Shown: positions 13,035-25,639 of the stretch, piece by piece
Layout of the letters: each line of letters starts with the position of its first letter
How positions within the stretch are numbered: position 1 is the first letter of the stretch
Assembly: GCA_029168955.1 (NCBI GenBank)
Contig: JAPDOI010001499.1
Span: forward strand, 1 to 64,000
From: Aplectana chamaeleonis
Lineage: Eukaryota > Nematoda > Chromadorea > Rhabditida > Cosmocercidae
Length of the DNA: 64,000 bases
Direction of reading: 5' to 3'
Program-made: the position numbers and the translations under genes
The notes under the pieces: model-generated
What the model saw: the letters and a program-made list of their open reading frames with translations, nothing else
What the model was told of the DNA's origin: nothing
Database searches by the model: none

Positions 13035-14486
13035 AAACTATATAGCCGCAAGATCAGCTCATTGATGTAGGGGATGTTTGTGAAAGCTGTTCTTGTTAAA
13101 ACACAGTGTTTCACTATTGATCTCAATGCCCAGCCATTATTTTGATTTGGTAGCCAATAGATTAGATGACAGATGTAGTAAACCTAAGCTTCTCGAAAGT
13201 TGTTCTTTTTTTAGATAGATTGTTATATGCCTTTTACTCCACTATGCTTGCATTTGTTTGGATAAATCGGAGTTGTCCCACCACTGCTAAAAAACAGCAT
13301 GCCTACACTCTATAAATGCTTTGAAAAGAGCTCAAACTGGCGAACTCGTATGTGCGTACTGGGGCCCTTCGAACGACAACGATCTGTCTATCGCGCTCCA
13401 ATGATAATGAACACTAGCTGTCTGCGCGTTGACCCTCGCCGTCTGCGCTCTAACCTTTTCCTCTGCCGTCGCCCGTCTTCCGAGACGATCTCAGACAGGG
13501 TTGGCTTTACGACCCCGGAGAAGTTTGGGTGCATTCGGTGCATTGATGGGTCGGAGGGCCGTGAAACCAGCGAGGCGGTGGGCGTGTCTCGATTTCTACC
13601 ACGCCGTCAACGAAAAATAGGGCGGCGGAAGTCAGATGTGTTACGCAATTGCATGCGGGAAGCGTGCTAATGCGCCAACTAAAATTCGGAATCATCACTC
13701 TTTTCGTAGTTTCTCATTCTTCGCTTTTTCTTTCTATCAGCTGTTTATCTCTGATTCGATATTTTATCTGTATATGGGACCGTATAATGGATTTATGGGA
13801 AGCCGCGGCACTTCTGATATGCCTCTTTGCCAGCCAGATAATCACTGCGTCGCGGCTTCCCAAAAGTATGATACGAATCTTACATTACGTTTTTATGTGC
13901 AAAGAAGTGCATTACACATCTATAATTTACGATCACATGGCAGTTTTCTTCTTGAAATCGTACGGTTCAACTTCCTCACTCTCTTTCAAAGCCAAAAGAT
14001 CAGGGGAAAAAATAGTCAGGGCCTCTTTTTTTGAATCCATTGACCACTTTTACTCACCACGCTGCGCGATTTCACCTATGGCGAGGGAGTATGAAGTCGA
14101 ACTGAAAGTTATTCTAGACACCTGATCCACAGCAGGAATTCCAGTCGGCAATATGCTCCGCGTAAGTTAATGGGCACATAGGAATGTCCCTGCGCTCAAA
14201 GACGCTTCCCCAGTCCTTTGAGACTACTCTCTACTCGGTAACACATTTTTAATTCATCATACACTCTAGAAACCGAAGTAAACTAGCCATTTAGATTTCC
14301 TACTCGATTGTTTCGGACTACGGCCACGATGAACTACAGACCGATGATGTGAGAGCTCAACGCCGTCGAGGTAGTATTGGGTGTGTAGATTTCTATGCGA
14401 TGTTCTCCGATAATTCGGTGAGATCACTTCTCCCGTTTTACAGAATATTTCAGAACATTTCCTGCCGCTGAAGCGCGATAGTTCTT
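13035..14486. other. Unassigned spacer with one weak hairpin
   Basis: AT-rich sequence. GGGAAGCCGCGG near 13797 pairs with CGCGGCTTCCC near 13852, making an imperfect stem-loop of about 65 bp that may be a tiny foldback repeat. Longer open frames here (up to 158 codons at 13650-14125) have no domain and a random-looking hydrophobic composition, so I do not call them genes. Confidence 0.4.
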
Positions 14487-14642
14487 AGGCCAGATTCATC
14501 ATTGCGATGGGCATGGGGTTGTCGGTTTGGGTTGGGTTTAGCTCGTGCACACACATCGCGCTAATGCTGGCGCGAAACCCAATCATCCTACAAACCCGCG
14601 ATAAGGTATATAGACAATCTGCGGGAATGATGAATCTGGCCT
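14487..14642. repeat. Small TIR element, MITE-like (156 bp)
   Basis: AGGCCAGATTCATCATT at 14487-14503 is perfectly inverted at 14626-14642 (17 bp). The interior is GC-richer than its surroundings and non-coding. No convincing target-site duplication is visible, so the superfamily is undetermined. Confidence 0.65.
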
Positions 14643-15201
14643 CTGGAGTGCTTGTAGGGAAGTATCCACTGGCGTCAAGTGCACCAAGTAAGTACTTCCG
14701 GGGTCCGCAAATAGCATTGTTAGTTTTTTTCCTACTATCCAGGTTTGTGTATGTATACTGGGTAATGTTTTGCGAAAATATATGAACATCGTATTCGCAT
14801 TCCTCTTCCAGCATCGCGCCGACGGAGCCAAAGTAGCTGGATAGAATCCTACAGATCATCTGGCGAAGGAAGCTTATTCCGATACTCTCCAGATTTTGTT
14901 CTGCCGTATGATATTTAATATTATTGTGATGTTATTACATTATTACAGCTCTTTTTGTTCACTTACTATCTCGTATACTGTTTATAGTTGTCTTTTCTCA
15001 GGTAACTGAAATCAATTTCCATGCGGTTGTCAGTTCATTCTGTGAACAATGTTCTTTTGTCAGGTTTCCTTCTAATGGTTTTTTTTCAAATTCCAGTTTC
15101 TATTAGTTTGCTATTTCACCGCGATGACGATTTTTTTGTCATATTTTGCGTTGAAAGTCTTGTTAGGTTACCAGCTTGTTATTTGTTTAATTCCTTTTGA
15201 C
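14643..15201. other. AT-rich spacer before the gypsy element
   Basis: Low-complexity AT-rich sequence with no supportable gene. It ends at the GGGAC target site of the LTR retrotransposon. Confidence 0.4.
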
Positions 15202-15206
15202 GGGAC

Positions 15207-15540
15207 TGTTGTGATGTAGATCAGGTATCGGTTTTCGCGAACGACCGATCACCAAGTGGGCGGGTTTTTGATCGGCCAATCACAGGCGCCACCGATGCAC
15301 ATGTAAACCCTGCCGCCGCACTGTTGGGAGACATTCGACTCGACTACTACCTGCCAGCCGTTCCTGCACCAGCCGCCACCACCGCCTCCTGCACTCCACC
15401 GGGCCGCCGCCGTGATCGACCAGCCACCGCCACGACGAAGACAACGACGACACCATTGCACTGCACCTAACCAACTATTCTGCTGTACTTTGAAGGCAAA
15501 CCAATTTGTTTCATCACATCTGTACCCCACAGACGTAACA
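15207..15540 (+). repeat. 5' LTR of the gypsy element
   Basis: It begins TGTTGTGATGTAG and ends CAGACGTAACA, with GGGAC (15202-15206) outside. It matches the 3' LTR closely, but the TATA-like box reads TGTAAA and the AATAAA site is replaced by TTGAAGG. This copy therefore looks impaired in promoter and polyadenylation signals compared with the right LTR. Confidence 0.95.
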
Positions 15541-15542
15541 AT

Positions 15543-15560
15543 TGGCGATCAGATAACTCG
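15543..15560 (+). other. Putative primer-binding site of the gypsy element
   Basis: TGGCGATCAGATAACTCG starts two bases after the 5' LTR, the usual position for tRNA priming, and begins with the TGG complement of a tRNA CCA end. The tRNA was not identified. Confidence 0.55.
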
Positions 15561-15805
15561 AACTCCAGCGTTCGGGTGACACTGAGAACTCAGCGTTTAA
15601 AAACCTGGCGGTGAAATCGACCGCAGTATTGATCCCGGTCTTCGGTACACCATTTCACCGACGATCGAGTCCGGTGTTGAACTAGATGGATCGCACTTCC
15701 CGAGGTGTCCTGTATCCCTAGTGAAACAGTTGAGAGGCTCACGTTTGAAGAGCGAGTTTTGGTTAAAGCAAAGTTGCGTGCTTGACTGACTAATCGCCGC
15801 TGATA

Positions 15806-16329
15806 ATGGATGCCGAGACTGTTCAGAAGATTCTTGGAACGGAACCGCTCATCAAATGAAGTTGATGATGGAGGAAAATGCTCAAAGACAAAAGGGAATT
15901 TGTACAGCAGATGGTGCAAAGTATGATGAAAAGTGCGAGGCAAATCAAAAGGTAAGTGGTGGCAAATCGATCGACATTGATGTCAGACTTGAACGGTCGA
16001 ATAACCGTGTTTGCATTTTGGCCATACCAACCTCGAGATGGATCAAGTTGCTTCTCTCGGTGGTATCGAAAGGCACGTAGACACACTGGTAAAGGATGGT
16101 GCATCCCTTGCAGAAGACGACAAGAGTTGAGGCTGTTAGCTTGGGAAACTGGACATTGATGTATTTGAAAGATACAAGAGACAGTGATATTCCCAAAAAG
16201 CACCGTCAGATGTATCATTCGATGAGACAAGTATCGACCCTGAAGGGACATGTTTTGATTGTCAAGAAATCCTTTGTTCAAGACATTGCGATACCAGTGC
16301 ATGAAAGTTGAAAGAAGGAAGACACTGAG
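15806..16329 (+). pseudogene. gag: gag, 5' portion, interrupted by LINE copy C
   Basis: The ATG at 15806 opens a frame reading MDAETVQKILGTEPLI. After a frame change it continues with MKLMMEENAQRQK, a coiled-coil-like N-terminal gag segment, and further on VANRSTLMSDLNGRITVF. Gag would assemble the retrotransposon particle. Several one-base shifts break it, and the coding region is cut at 16329 by LINE copy C, whose 12-bp target duplication (GAAGACACTGAG) shows the insertion point. The remainder of gag resumes at 20016. Confidence 0.75.
16318..16329 (+). repeat. Target-site duplication of LINE copy C, left
   Basis: GAAGACACTGAG lies immediately upstream of the LINE 5' terminus and is repeated exactly at 20004-20015. 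Confidence 0.93.
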
Positions 16330-19300
16330 CTGCCCCGAGATGTCGTACGTTCGTGCCGTGGCAGTGTGGAGGTAAACAACATCACCTTCGTGCAAAGCCG
16401 ACATCACTCCCTCCACCGAGAGGAAGTTTTCGTCATAGGGAGAGTCGCTGGCTGGCCCCCAGCTCTCCTGAAGATTCTACTACAAGGGCACTTGGCGTCA
16501 GAGAGGAATCCTGGACCTGTGCAGGAAGCTATCAAATGTGCCACCTGCAGCAAGAAGAGTCAACTGGAAGTGGGAACAAGCGTCCAATGCTTTGGATGCC
16601 AAAGGTGGGTGCACTTCTCCTGTTCAGGTCTTAGTTCTGTGAGGGCATCACAACTCATCCTTCCGTTGTGTTCTGTGCTCCGCCCCCAGCAACTCTGATT
16701 TCTCATTCACCAACCGCACCCTCTCTATTAGTACATATAGCAATCTTAACGGCCTTCGCACCAAATTGTCTGGAACTCTATCACTCTTCGCACGTACTCA
16801 TCATCCGGATGTTATTATGGTTCAAGAAACCAAAACTCTCTCCCTCTACCACTTTCTATCCCCAACCAAACATTTCCAGGCTACACTGCCTATCACACAT
16901 CCCAAGGACAGCTCTTGGAGGCGGAGTTTCTACGTTTTGTGCTTTCTAACTTACCTTCTCATCTAATTCCATGAAATGTTCCTAAGGACGGTAGACCTCT
17001 CCCGAGTGCGTTCCCGTTCGCCTCCCCTCTTAAAACTCCACTATCTCCTATTTAATATTTACATCCCTCCTACCTCTCTCACTATGCTTGTCCCCTCCAA
17101 CCTACAACCCCATACCTCTTCTTAAGCAGTTGCATGACTGCTCTCTCTCCCCATCAGCTGTCATCTTTGCAGGTGACTTCAATGCTGCTCACACGTTCTG
17201 GTTAAGTTCTTGCGCTTGAGTCCGACGCCAGAGGGAAGACGTCGAGGAATGGGGCTGGAGGAGCATGATCTGGGTTATCCTCAACGATGATCAACGCCTA
17301 CTCGTCTCCCTTCCTACGGCCGACCTTCCTAGCCCGGACATCTCCCTCTTGGTTTCATCAATCTTTCTAATTCTTGCACATGGTCCACTTCCACAACTCT
17401 TCCCAGCGACCACATTTCCAATGTCTCTTCTCCATATTGATCTCTCAAACTCTCTTGCCTCCTTATACTGGTATTCGTCAACGTTCTTATCTCCAATTTG
17501 GAGGCCTTATTAGACTGGGTCCTGTTCAGAGAGGTTGCGCTCCGCCAGGCAGCCCCTGAGAGTATCCATGGAATGGCGATGTGCACCAGAAAGAGCATCA
17601 CATATCTGACGCCATCCGGGAAGGCTACAAAAGCGAAGCCATACCTGAAGGACGTGTGAAAAGTTTCTACCCTAATGTCAACCAGGGAGACTTCTACAGA
17701 AGATCAGGACAAGAGATGAAAAGAGAGCTGGGAGAATCATTTGGAATCCCTGGAGGTGGCCAAGCTGGATGAAAGAGATACAGAAAGGATCTGGACAAGC
17801 ACAAAGAGAAAGACAGTTGGGAGAAGTTCACTGAAAGGTTGAACTTTAAAACCGACGGAACAACTGCGTGGAAAGTATTGAGAGAGGAAGATATTCTGTG
17901 CAAGGTGCGCCTCCTCGAACTCTACCATGAGAGTTCGATAACAGCGTCTTCAAATCAGGAAAGGCTGCCGCATATGCTCTTGGCAAAAATTTTCTTCATG
18001 CACACGTACCAAGCGTAGGCATTACAAAACAGAGTCACGGTAAGAGAACTAAGCCGTCTGCCGCTGATATGAACGCCACTGGAGGCCTTTACCTCTCCCT
18101 GCTCCAGGTGGAGAAGGCTATCCAAGGAAATGCGGAACTCGAAGGCTCTCGGACCTGATGAAGTATCTCAGCAGCCATCTTGAAGAAGCTTCCCACGGAA
18201 CTTCTACCGATGATCGCAGAATCATCTATAAAACACTTCTTTCCGAACCTGCACTCTACCACAAGCATGGGAAGACCGCCAATGTGTTCTACCCCTGCCT
18301 AAAGCCAGGCAAATCGCAAAGCACGATGAAGGCGCTATCGCCTCATATTAGCCTGTTATCACCGATCGCGAAAGTAGCCGAAAAAGCTAATCGTTAGGGA
18401 CCTGGCAGAGCAGAATGAGGCTGCCACAGCAACATCAACATGGGTTTAGAAAGCTTCACTCCACCACCACTGCCCCCTTCTGGAGATTGTCAGCTATGCG
18501 GTCGATGGGTTCAATTTCAGAAAGCCTCTTAGAACAGTGGCCGTTGCCACTCTGATCTAACCAAAGCATTTGATTCTGTTAACCTAGGACTTTGTCCAGA
18601 AACTAATGAAGTCCATATTCGCGCAACCGTGGCAGAAGCGTTGGATAGCAGCGTTTACGCCAAAGGTCTTCGGGCCAAAGTGCTATTCCAGAATCACGTC
18701 TCCGATAGTATACCTGTAGCAGCCGGTCGCTGCCGCAGGGTGGAATCTTGTCACCTGCCCTCTTCCAGCCTGTATAATGTTGAAGACCTACCTGAGGCCT
18801 CCTGAAGACCATAAAAATTGTTGCGTATGCCGACGATACTCACCCATCATGTGCCGTAATCGCTGTGACATACAGAGTAGCCGCAAACAAGATCAGCGAC
18901 TATCTCGTCGAGCTTAAAAACTTTCTCGATAGTATGATGCTCAAGCAGTTTCCGCAGCGAAGTCTTCTGTTTCCGGTATTCACATCTGACCCAAAAGGAA
19001 CACAGCGCCCAACCTGTTGTCAGGTGGGATGGTGACCTCTTGCCTACAGCGCAATTTCCTAAACCATGCTGGGCCTCGTTTTGGACCCATCGCTGAAGTT
19101 TCTCTACAAAAAATGCTGGAACAAGAAGCAGGCAATTATCAAGGCAAAGTTTAGATGTGTTGAGAGCTCTAGGAGGAACGTCCTGGGTGTGGCAGCAGAG
19201 AGACTGCATCTTGACGACATCGAATCGAGCTATTCTGCGGCCTGCATTGGAGTATGCTGCACCTGTCTGGCAGCACATCGTGTCCGGACAAAGTTCCTGG

Positions 19301-20003
19301 ACTAAGATGCAGCGAATTCAGAGATGCTGCACTACGAATAGCCACTGGATGCGTGCAAAAGCTCACCGATTGAGCACCTTCACGCCGAGGCCCGTATCTT
19401 GCCAGTGAAAAGAGCATTGTCAGCTCCAGGCTCAGCAGCATGTTTATTAATGTCCTTAAGCAACCTAATCATCCGTCGAGAAGACTAACCTTAAATCCCG
19501 TAGAGAGAGAGGATCGATCCAGAGTGCCGTTTGCCGATGCTCGAACAAAGTGAATGTACATGAGATGGACCGACTCCGAGATCTAAGAACGAAAGCTTCG
19601 TCTCTTACGCGCGGAGCACACCCGGTTTGTGAAGGGATCATCTCGCCAAAGCGGCCGTCAACCCTATTCTCGGTGAGATGTGCCGCCCAGGTGTATGTGA
19701 TACCGAGTCCGAGCTCCGGTGTGAGGCGCGCCAGGTGTATCCTCGCTTCGTTGCGCTGCGGACATTCTCTCCATTGCTTATGTCTTACCTTTGCACAGGA
19801 TCGAGCAATAGTCAGCCCTGACGTGTGCCCGGACTGTGGGAAATCCAAGCTGCCACACGACACTAAACACCTATTTGACTGTCCGAAGAAGCCAACAACG
19901 CGCTCACTACAATGAGACTTGTGGACGAATCAGTGCTGTAGTCGCCCAGTTTCTCAACTTGTGACGAAACCCCTCTCAGTGGCTGCAAAGAAAGAAGAAG
20001 AAA
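16330..20003 (+). mobile_element. LINE copy C (2A/PHD/APE-RT family), nested in gypsy gag
   Basis: This copy starts with CTGCCCCGAGATGTCGTACG and ends in GGCTGCAAAGAAAGAAGAAGAAA. The 12-bp target duplication GAAGACACTGAG flanks it (16318-16329 and 20004-20015), so it inserted after the gypsy element. The finger region (CATCSKKS...CFGCQRWVHFSC), endonuclease (VIMVQETK) and RT segments (IVAYADD near 18815-18840, LGLVLDPSLKF near 19065) are recognisable, but frameshifts occur every 100-200 bp. The 2A-like box reads ASERNPGP. This is the most diverged subfamily in the window. Confidence 0.94.
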
Positions 20004-20015
20004 GAAGACACTGAG
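20004..20015 (+). repeat. Target-site duplication of LINE copy C, right
   Basis: GAAGACACTGAG follows the GAA-rich 3' tail. The gypsy gag sequence resumes directly after it. Confidence 0.93.
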
Positions 20016-22021
20016 GATTATATGCAGTACACTGGCAACGAGTAAATGAAATGTGCGAACGTGCTTGCTTTGACAAGCGCTGGACAACGAGGAGTTTGAA
20101 AGCCTTATTATGGATTTATGGGCTCAAGTCTGCTACAGACTGATCGAGAAATTCGACCGAGGTTGCTTGCCTTCTTGGACAAAGGAAGCAAAAGATATGC
20201 AGGAAGCCTACACTTCTATAGAAGTGTACAAAGAATGTGACCGGATCACGACGTTATTGAGTACGTCGAAGATGATTAGAAGAAGATTCCAGTCCAGTGT
20301 GAGAGAGGTTAGAGAAGAACCCAGTCGCAAAAGAGAGAACAACGGAATGTTGGAACTGCGTGGCAAAAGCCGGAGTCACACAAGTCGAGAGTGCCGAAGC
20401 AAGCCATGGGTATGTAACCATCATTGGCAAGGGTAAAGGGCACAAAGAAAAATTTTGTGAGAGAGCATCACAATACCAGGAACAGCAGGTCCAAGTCCGA
20501 GGAATGCTGCAAAACCTCATCATAAGAAACGCTGCGGGCGAGTCGTTCTCGCAGGAAGTGCCGGAAAGCGAGGTAAATGCCCAGTTCGACAGTACCACGT
20601 CACCGCCGAAGTCAATGGGCACCAAATAGAGTTTCAGTTGGACACAGGCTCAGACATCACGCTGTTGAGTGTGGATGATTTAAAGAAGAAAATGGGCAGT
20701 CCTGAACTCGGAAACACTAGCCTGATTGTAAAGATGCTAGTGGGAACCGGATGAAGGTTCATGGTGAGCTGGAAGAGTCAGTTCAAACTGAGAGGTGCTA
20801 TTGGTGAGGGATGTTGTTACGTAACCCCTCTCCACTTAGAAGTCTAGTCGGCCTCGACTGGATAAAAACAAAACGCTTGAAATGGCATATATCACATGGA
20901 AAGAATGGTAGCTCGTGTGAGTACCGTAGATGATGCCAAGTTAGTGGAAGAATTGAAACAAAGATTCGAAAGTGTGTTTCAAGACGGCTTAGGCACGTGT
21001 AAAAAAGAGAAGGCAGCACTGAAGCTGTTACCTGATGCTGAGCCGATTTTCAGAATGAAAAGACCTGTCGCGCACGCGTCGCTAGAGACAGTTGAAAGAA
21101 GGAAATCCGAGCGCCTTGAGGAGATAGGAGTTATTGAACCGTTATCTCACAGTGAATGCTGGGCGGCTCAATCGTCTGCGTACACACGTAAAGCAAATGG
21201 CGAGATACGAGTATGCTGGCGAGCTTTTCCAACTGGTCTGAACAAATCCTTTGCCTTGAGGATTACGAGTTCCCCCATTCCAATTCCAGAGGATATTTTG
21301 CTTCGTTAGAGATGGTGGAACACTTTTCTCGCAGATTGATTTTTCTGATGCGTACCTCCAAGCGTTAGGAACTGACAGATGAGGCTAAGCAAATGGTCGT
21401 TATAAATACGCAACAAGGGTCTATTCAGATACAAACGCTTGCCGTTTGGTATCAAAACAGCGCCAGGCATTTTTCAAAGCATCGCCATGAACAAAGGCGA
21501 TCTCAGGCTTGGAAGGGAGGTAGCTGCATATTTGGATGACATATTGGTGGTCAGGAAGAAGACACCTGGGTTACACAAGGAAAAGGAATCTCCTCGCTTT
21601 GTTTGAACGCACATAGCCGGAGGTGTACGGGTTTCGAGGTGAGACTGGAAAAGTGCTCCTTCGCGAAACGCAGAGATTCACTTACCTCCAGATTCATTGT
21701 TGATAAAGAGAGGGTCGTCGTCCGAATCCTGAAAAAGGTTGCTGCTATTGCCAAAATGCCAGCACCACAGAATGTGGCACAGTTGCGCTGCATTCCTAGG
21801 GGCATGGTTACATATTACTCGTCCTTCATACCGAATATGAAGGAGATGCGTGAACCGTTAGATGCTTTGCTGAAAAAGATGTTGAATGGATAGCAGAACA
21901 CACACATGAAACAGCGTTCGAAAAACTGAAGAGAATGTTGATGTCAGATCTGAACCTGACACACTACGACCCAAAGAAGAAAATAATCGTAGCCGCAGAT
22001 GCGTGCGATTATGGAATCGGG
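20016..22021 (+). pseudogene. pol: gag 3' part, protease, RT and start of RNase H of the gypsy element
   Basis: Gag resumes after LINE C. A degenerate CCHC zinc-knuckle region lies at about 20347-20460 (GHKEKFCERA). The aspartic protease follows with LDTGSDITLLS at about 20638-20670 and LVGLDWIKT near 20850. The RT domain runs from about 20900 (an open 137-codon frame, 20896-21309, with KPDAEPIF-like start and GEIRVC) through RLPFGIKTAPG (21440) to AAYLDDILVV (21521-21550), where both YLDD aspartates are present. RNase H starts near 21980 with AADACDYGIG and is cut by T1 at 22023. At least four frameshifts make it inactive. Protease, RT and RNase H would process the polyprotein and copy the element RNA. 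Confidence 0.9.
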
Positions 22022-22023
22022 TA

Positions 22024-22058
22024 CTCAGACATATAGAGGACTGCAGGCGCGGCCCAAG
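22024..22058 (+). repeat. Left terminal inverted repeat of T1
   Basis: 35 bp beginning CTCAGACATATAGAGGACTG and ending GCGCGGCCCAAG. Identical to the reverse complement of 27378-27412. TA precedes it. Confidence 0.97.
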
Positions 22059-22838
22059 TCGGCTGTTTTGGCAAGCCGCGGGCGAAATTTCGAGGCTGAG
22101 TATTAAATGTAAGTCAGCCGCGGCCAAAAATTTCGCAACAATTGCGTGGTAGAGAGCCGCGAGGCAACAAACCACGGCCGCAAATTAACAGCTAAAATGA
22201 CCCAGAAAATGATGCGCGGCTCGCTGTTGAGGCTATGCCGTCAAATAGAGAGGTGCGAGTGTGGCAGGCAAGCAAACTACTCGACGCCAATTTCTAGAAT
22301 TTTTTCTTTCATTTTCATTTTTTGTTCGTCTGTTCGTTTTTTGTTTCTTGCTGGTTATTTCTGTTTTATCTCGCGTCGCGTCGCGAAGCCGGGAATAGGC
22401 AGCCAACTTTTGTCACGTGTCATGTTTTTTTTTTTGGTTTTAGGCGAAAATTTTCTCGCTAGTCGTGCCTTACCCTGACCGTAAATTTGATCGTTTTTTT
22501 TTGCTGTTCGTGAATCGACTTTTCTTTCGTATCATATTGAAATGCATTTCCGCAAAAATCAAATGTGAAGTGCTCTGACCTTCTTGGACTTGCGAAATAA
22601 ACTTAGGAACTCATATTAATTTGAAAACAAGTTTACTTCTTCAATACATCTCGTATCGTATTCTGGGCCTCTGTCAATCACTTCATCTTCTCCCCTTTTC
22701 TCTTCCACCACATACCTTGCTTCATACCCGAAATTATTCACAATTTCTGGATTCACGTGCAAACGTATATATGCATCTTATATTCAACATTAGGAGAGCC
22801 TTCACTATAATAAATGCCAAAAAATTGACCCATTAACG

Positions 22839-23005
22839 CTAGGGCCATCGCACTTGGCCACGCCCATTATTCCGCGCCGCATATACTCTTCTGATTTATA
22901 TGTTGAAAGGGAGGAGAGGGGAGATCTTTAGTTGGTTCTTGATTTACGCGGTGGCACGGAAAAATGGGCGTGGCTACGATATGTGATGGCCAAGGGTCCC
23001 TCTCG
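22839..23005. repeat. Imperfect inverted repeat inside T1
   Basis: AGGGCCATCGCACTTGGCCA...CACGCCCATTATTCCG at about 22840-22878 pairs with CGGAAAAATGGGCGTGGCTA...TGATGGCCAAGG at about 22957-23000, roughly 75% matched over 45 bp. It may be a small, old MITE carried within T1. Confidence 0.5.
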
Positions 23006-24340
23006 CTGCGATATGCAAGACATTACTGGAATCATTGTCCGACATTTCACAATATTTTTGATTTATCATCTGTATTCCAGGTTTTTTTTAATTGCGGTTG
23101 ATTATGCGTTCTGCAATGGATTCAAGAAAAATAGGCTAGGGTCGGTTTCCAAGCTAGGAGCGCGAGCCTATGGAGGTTGTTTCAACATGAAGTATGCACG
23201 GGATTTTGACTATTTTCTCATCCAAATTTTTAGCCGCGGTTGAGCAGGGAAGCCCGTAAAAGACGAGCGGAGTGGGATCTGTGTTGCCGTGCTAAAAATT
23301 CGGGCATCAAATGCGCATGGTGAGATCTTTTTCAACTCATTCAGCCCCTTCTACTACAGGTTTCGGGTTTTCTTTCCAGGTGAAGCAGCAACGCCGGTTT
23401 TAATTCTCCCGCTGCTGAGGATTCCCCTGGGAACGAACGCGAAGGCAGCCGCCGAGGAGTGGGATCTCCCAGGAGTATCAGGCAACGCTTTTGCAATGTA
23501 GGTTTTACGGTTAACCCATTCACAGACCATGTGTACCATCGGTGGGACACGTTTTTTCAAAAATCGATTTCTCCGCCACAAAGACGAGTTCGCAAGCTTC
23601 CTCATGTCCAATGTATTTACAAATCCTAGACGCGACTACAGAAATCGTGGTCAATAAAAAAATAGAAATTCAGAAGGGAAAAAAACTGAGAAATTTTTTT
23701 GCAAAACAAAATATTATAACGAAATATCTGAATATTGTTCATCAGGCTTCACAAAATACAATGGGAACAGCTGGAGATGACTTTTACTTATCTTTGAATA
23801 CTGCTTTTTGTCATTTTAATAATTCTCACTGTCATCCATTCAGCTTTCGACTCACGTGTGTGCTGTACTACTCCCTATTCGTTCAAAGTTTTCGGATTAT
23901 CCGAACGAGGAAATTCAAAGAATGGGAGAACCTCATGCGACCGTGCTCTATGGCGTTGCTCCTCCGATAACGGTGAGTAGTCTCTGAGAAGTGCAGACTC
24001 GGTAAAATCTACCCCCTCCTTTTCAGTATAATAGGGTGAAGCGTTCCTGCAACTTGCACAAAAATGTCCTGGAGAGGAGGTCCGAGATGGCGCGCCTACA
24101 CGTTTTTGCTAGCGCATGCTGTGAAGGAGCTGCAAAATACAAGTTTCTGCGCAAATTCATCGTGCCGTTTTCTCAAGTAGGTTCATTTTAAGAGATATTC
24201 TTGCATTCTTTTTCTATAGAGGTGGTCAGCCCTAGTTCGGCGGTTGACTATTGTAGGTGCAGCACCTTAAAGGCGTTGTGCCTACTGCCGTTATTTCACC
24301 CCGATAGAGTTTTTGCCCGGTTTTAAATGGTTGTGTTCTC

Positions 24341-24888
24341 AGATGCTTGTGTTATCACTACCCAGTACCACAGTGACAGGCACTAACGATTTTCATACGT
24401 ATTACAATCAAGCGATCGAAGAATCTACCACTGCAAGCTACAAAGGAAGTCCAGTTCGTCAACATCAAACCTCAGCGCTCATGGACGTGGTATCCGGATA
24501 ATATACGGACTAATATGAGCTGTTCACGAAGACCCGGTGACTGCATGAAGGTGCAGAGACTATGAAGATTATCAGTAACTATTAGTAAATACAGTCTATC
24601 TTGGAAAAAGTAAGCCGGGTGGGCTTAGACCGCACCGCGCGTTTAAGGTAGATCTGGGTGAGTTTTATTAGTATACGACGCATTTTTTCAGGCATGCTGC
24701 CGAATGATGAGAAGCGCAGCTGAGTTCAATTTACCTGAATTCGCAATACTTTGGCCCTGCCCAGCATCTGGAGGTCCTGCATATCCTGAGGTGACCCCAG
24801 TGGAAGCTGGACAGACCAGCCGCGGCGCGTGTGGGTGTGCTGGCCACGACGCGTCGAGGAGTCCCTACCGCGATGCGTGTCAGGTGTA
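24341..24888 (+). other. Exon-like segments inside T1, unassigned
   Basis: A segment from about 24341 to 24489 begins after the acceptor GTTCTCAG, stays open (LSLPSTTVTGTNDFHTYYNQ...), and meets a GT donor after TCAGCGCTCATGGACGTG. A second segment from about 24695 starts after TTTTTTCAG, continues in the same phase (SAAEFNLPEFAILWPCPASG...) and ends at CAG|GTGTAA near 24886. Phase agreement across the intervening 200 bp supports a spliced transcript. I recognise no domain. It could be captured host sequence or part of a T1 gene. Confidence 0.35.
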
Positions 24889-25305
24889 AAGTAGTTCCTA
24901 AGCTAGATCGAAAACATGGTCCTGTAGGATGTGAACTCTGCCTGAGCACTTAGGATCCGCTCCAACCGCCCCGCGCGATCACCCACCCGCATAACATGCC
25001 TGGATTTCAAGAGAGGACTATCTTTAGGGAAAGTCAAGGCAATGACAGAAGTGAGTTCACAGCATATTTCCATGGTTTTTATCAAGTAGATTGGAGACTT
25101 ACGAAGAGTTCCAAAATCATAAAATACGTGTGCTGGATTTCGCTCAGTCGATTGATGGTTTCCTGTGCGAGCAGGAAAAGACTGTCTAGGTAAATTTTAT
25201 CAAAAAAACCCGGATTAAATGCCTCCAGTGACCTGTGTCATTAATGATCCGCTTTTTAGGAGCCAGTTTACACCACTGTACTTGAGAATTGCAGCTGAGA
25301 AGTTT

Positions 25306-25603
25306 GGCCTGATTGTAGTCGGCCGTCATAGTTCCACCCGGTCCATAATAACATAAAATTCGTCCTCAGATGACAAAAATGGCCCTGATCTAGCAAAAGT
25401 CAACCTTGACTGATAAAAATCGCATCTCGGTTGATTTAAACTCTCCCGTAATAACAGACCCGAAGGCGGTCTACAGCGTCATTTGGTTTTATCAGTTGAG
25501 GATGTTTTTTTATCACCTTTTGTCCCCGTCCTGCGTGTTTCTCATACATGTCAATCGGGAGAGGACTAGCACGGCCGACTTTAGACCTGACTATGGTGGG
25601 GCC
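25306..25603. repeat. Decayed MITE copy a (GGCCCCGGTCATA family), inside T1
   Basis: The left end GGCCTGATTGTAGTCGGCCG and the right end CGACTTTAGACCTGACTATGGTGGGGCC correspond to the termini of the intact copy at 32863-33192. The interior shares the TTTTATCAGTTGAGGA box. The flanking bases (TTT/TAT) no longer show a perfect TTA duplication. It is much more diverged than the other copies. Confidence 0.7.
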
Positions 25604-25639
25604 TATGATCATGAGGAAAGAATATGGAAAGCTTTCTGA

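Noticed and set aside
13650..14125. 158-codon open frame
   Set aside because: Random-looking hydrophobic composition, no domain or splice context, and another frame of similar length overlaps it.
15249..15530. Trp/Gly/Cys-rich minus-strand frame in the LTR (also at 29447-29842)
   Set aside because: It lies within the gypsy LTR in both copies and reads antisense to it. A by-product of GC-rich repeats.
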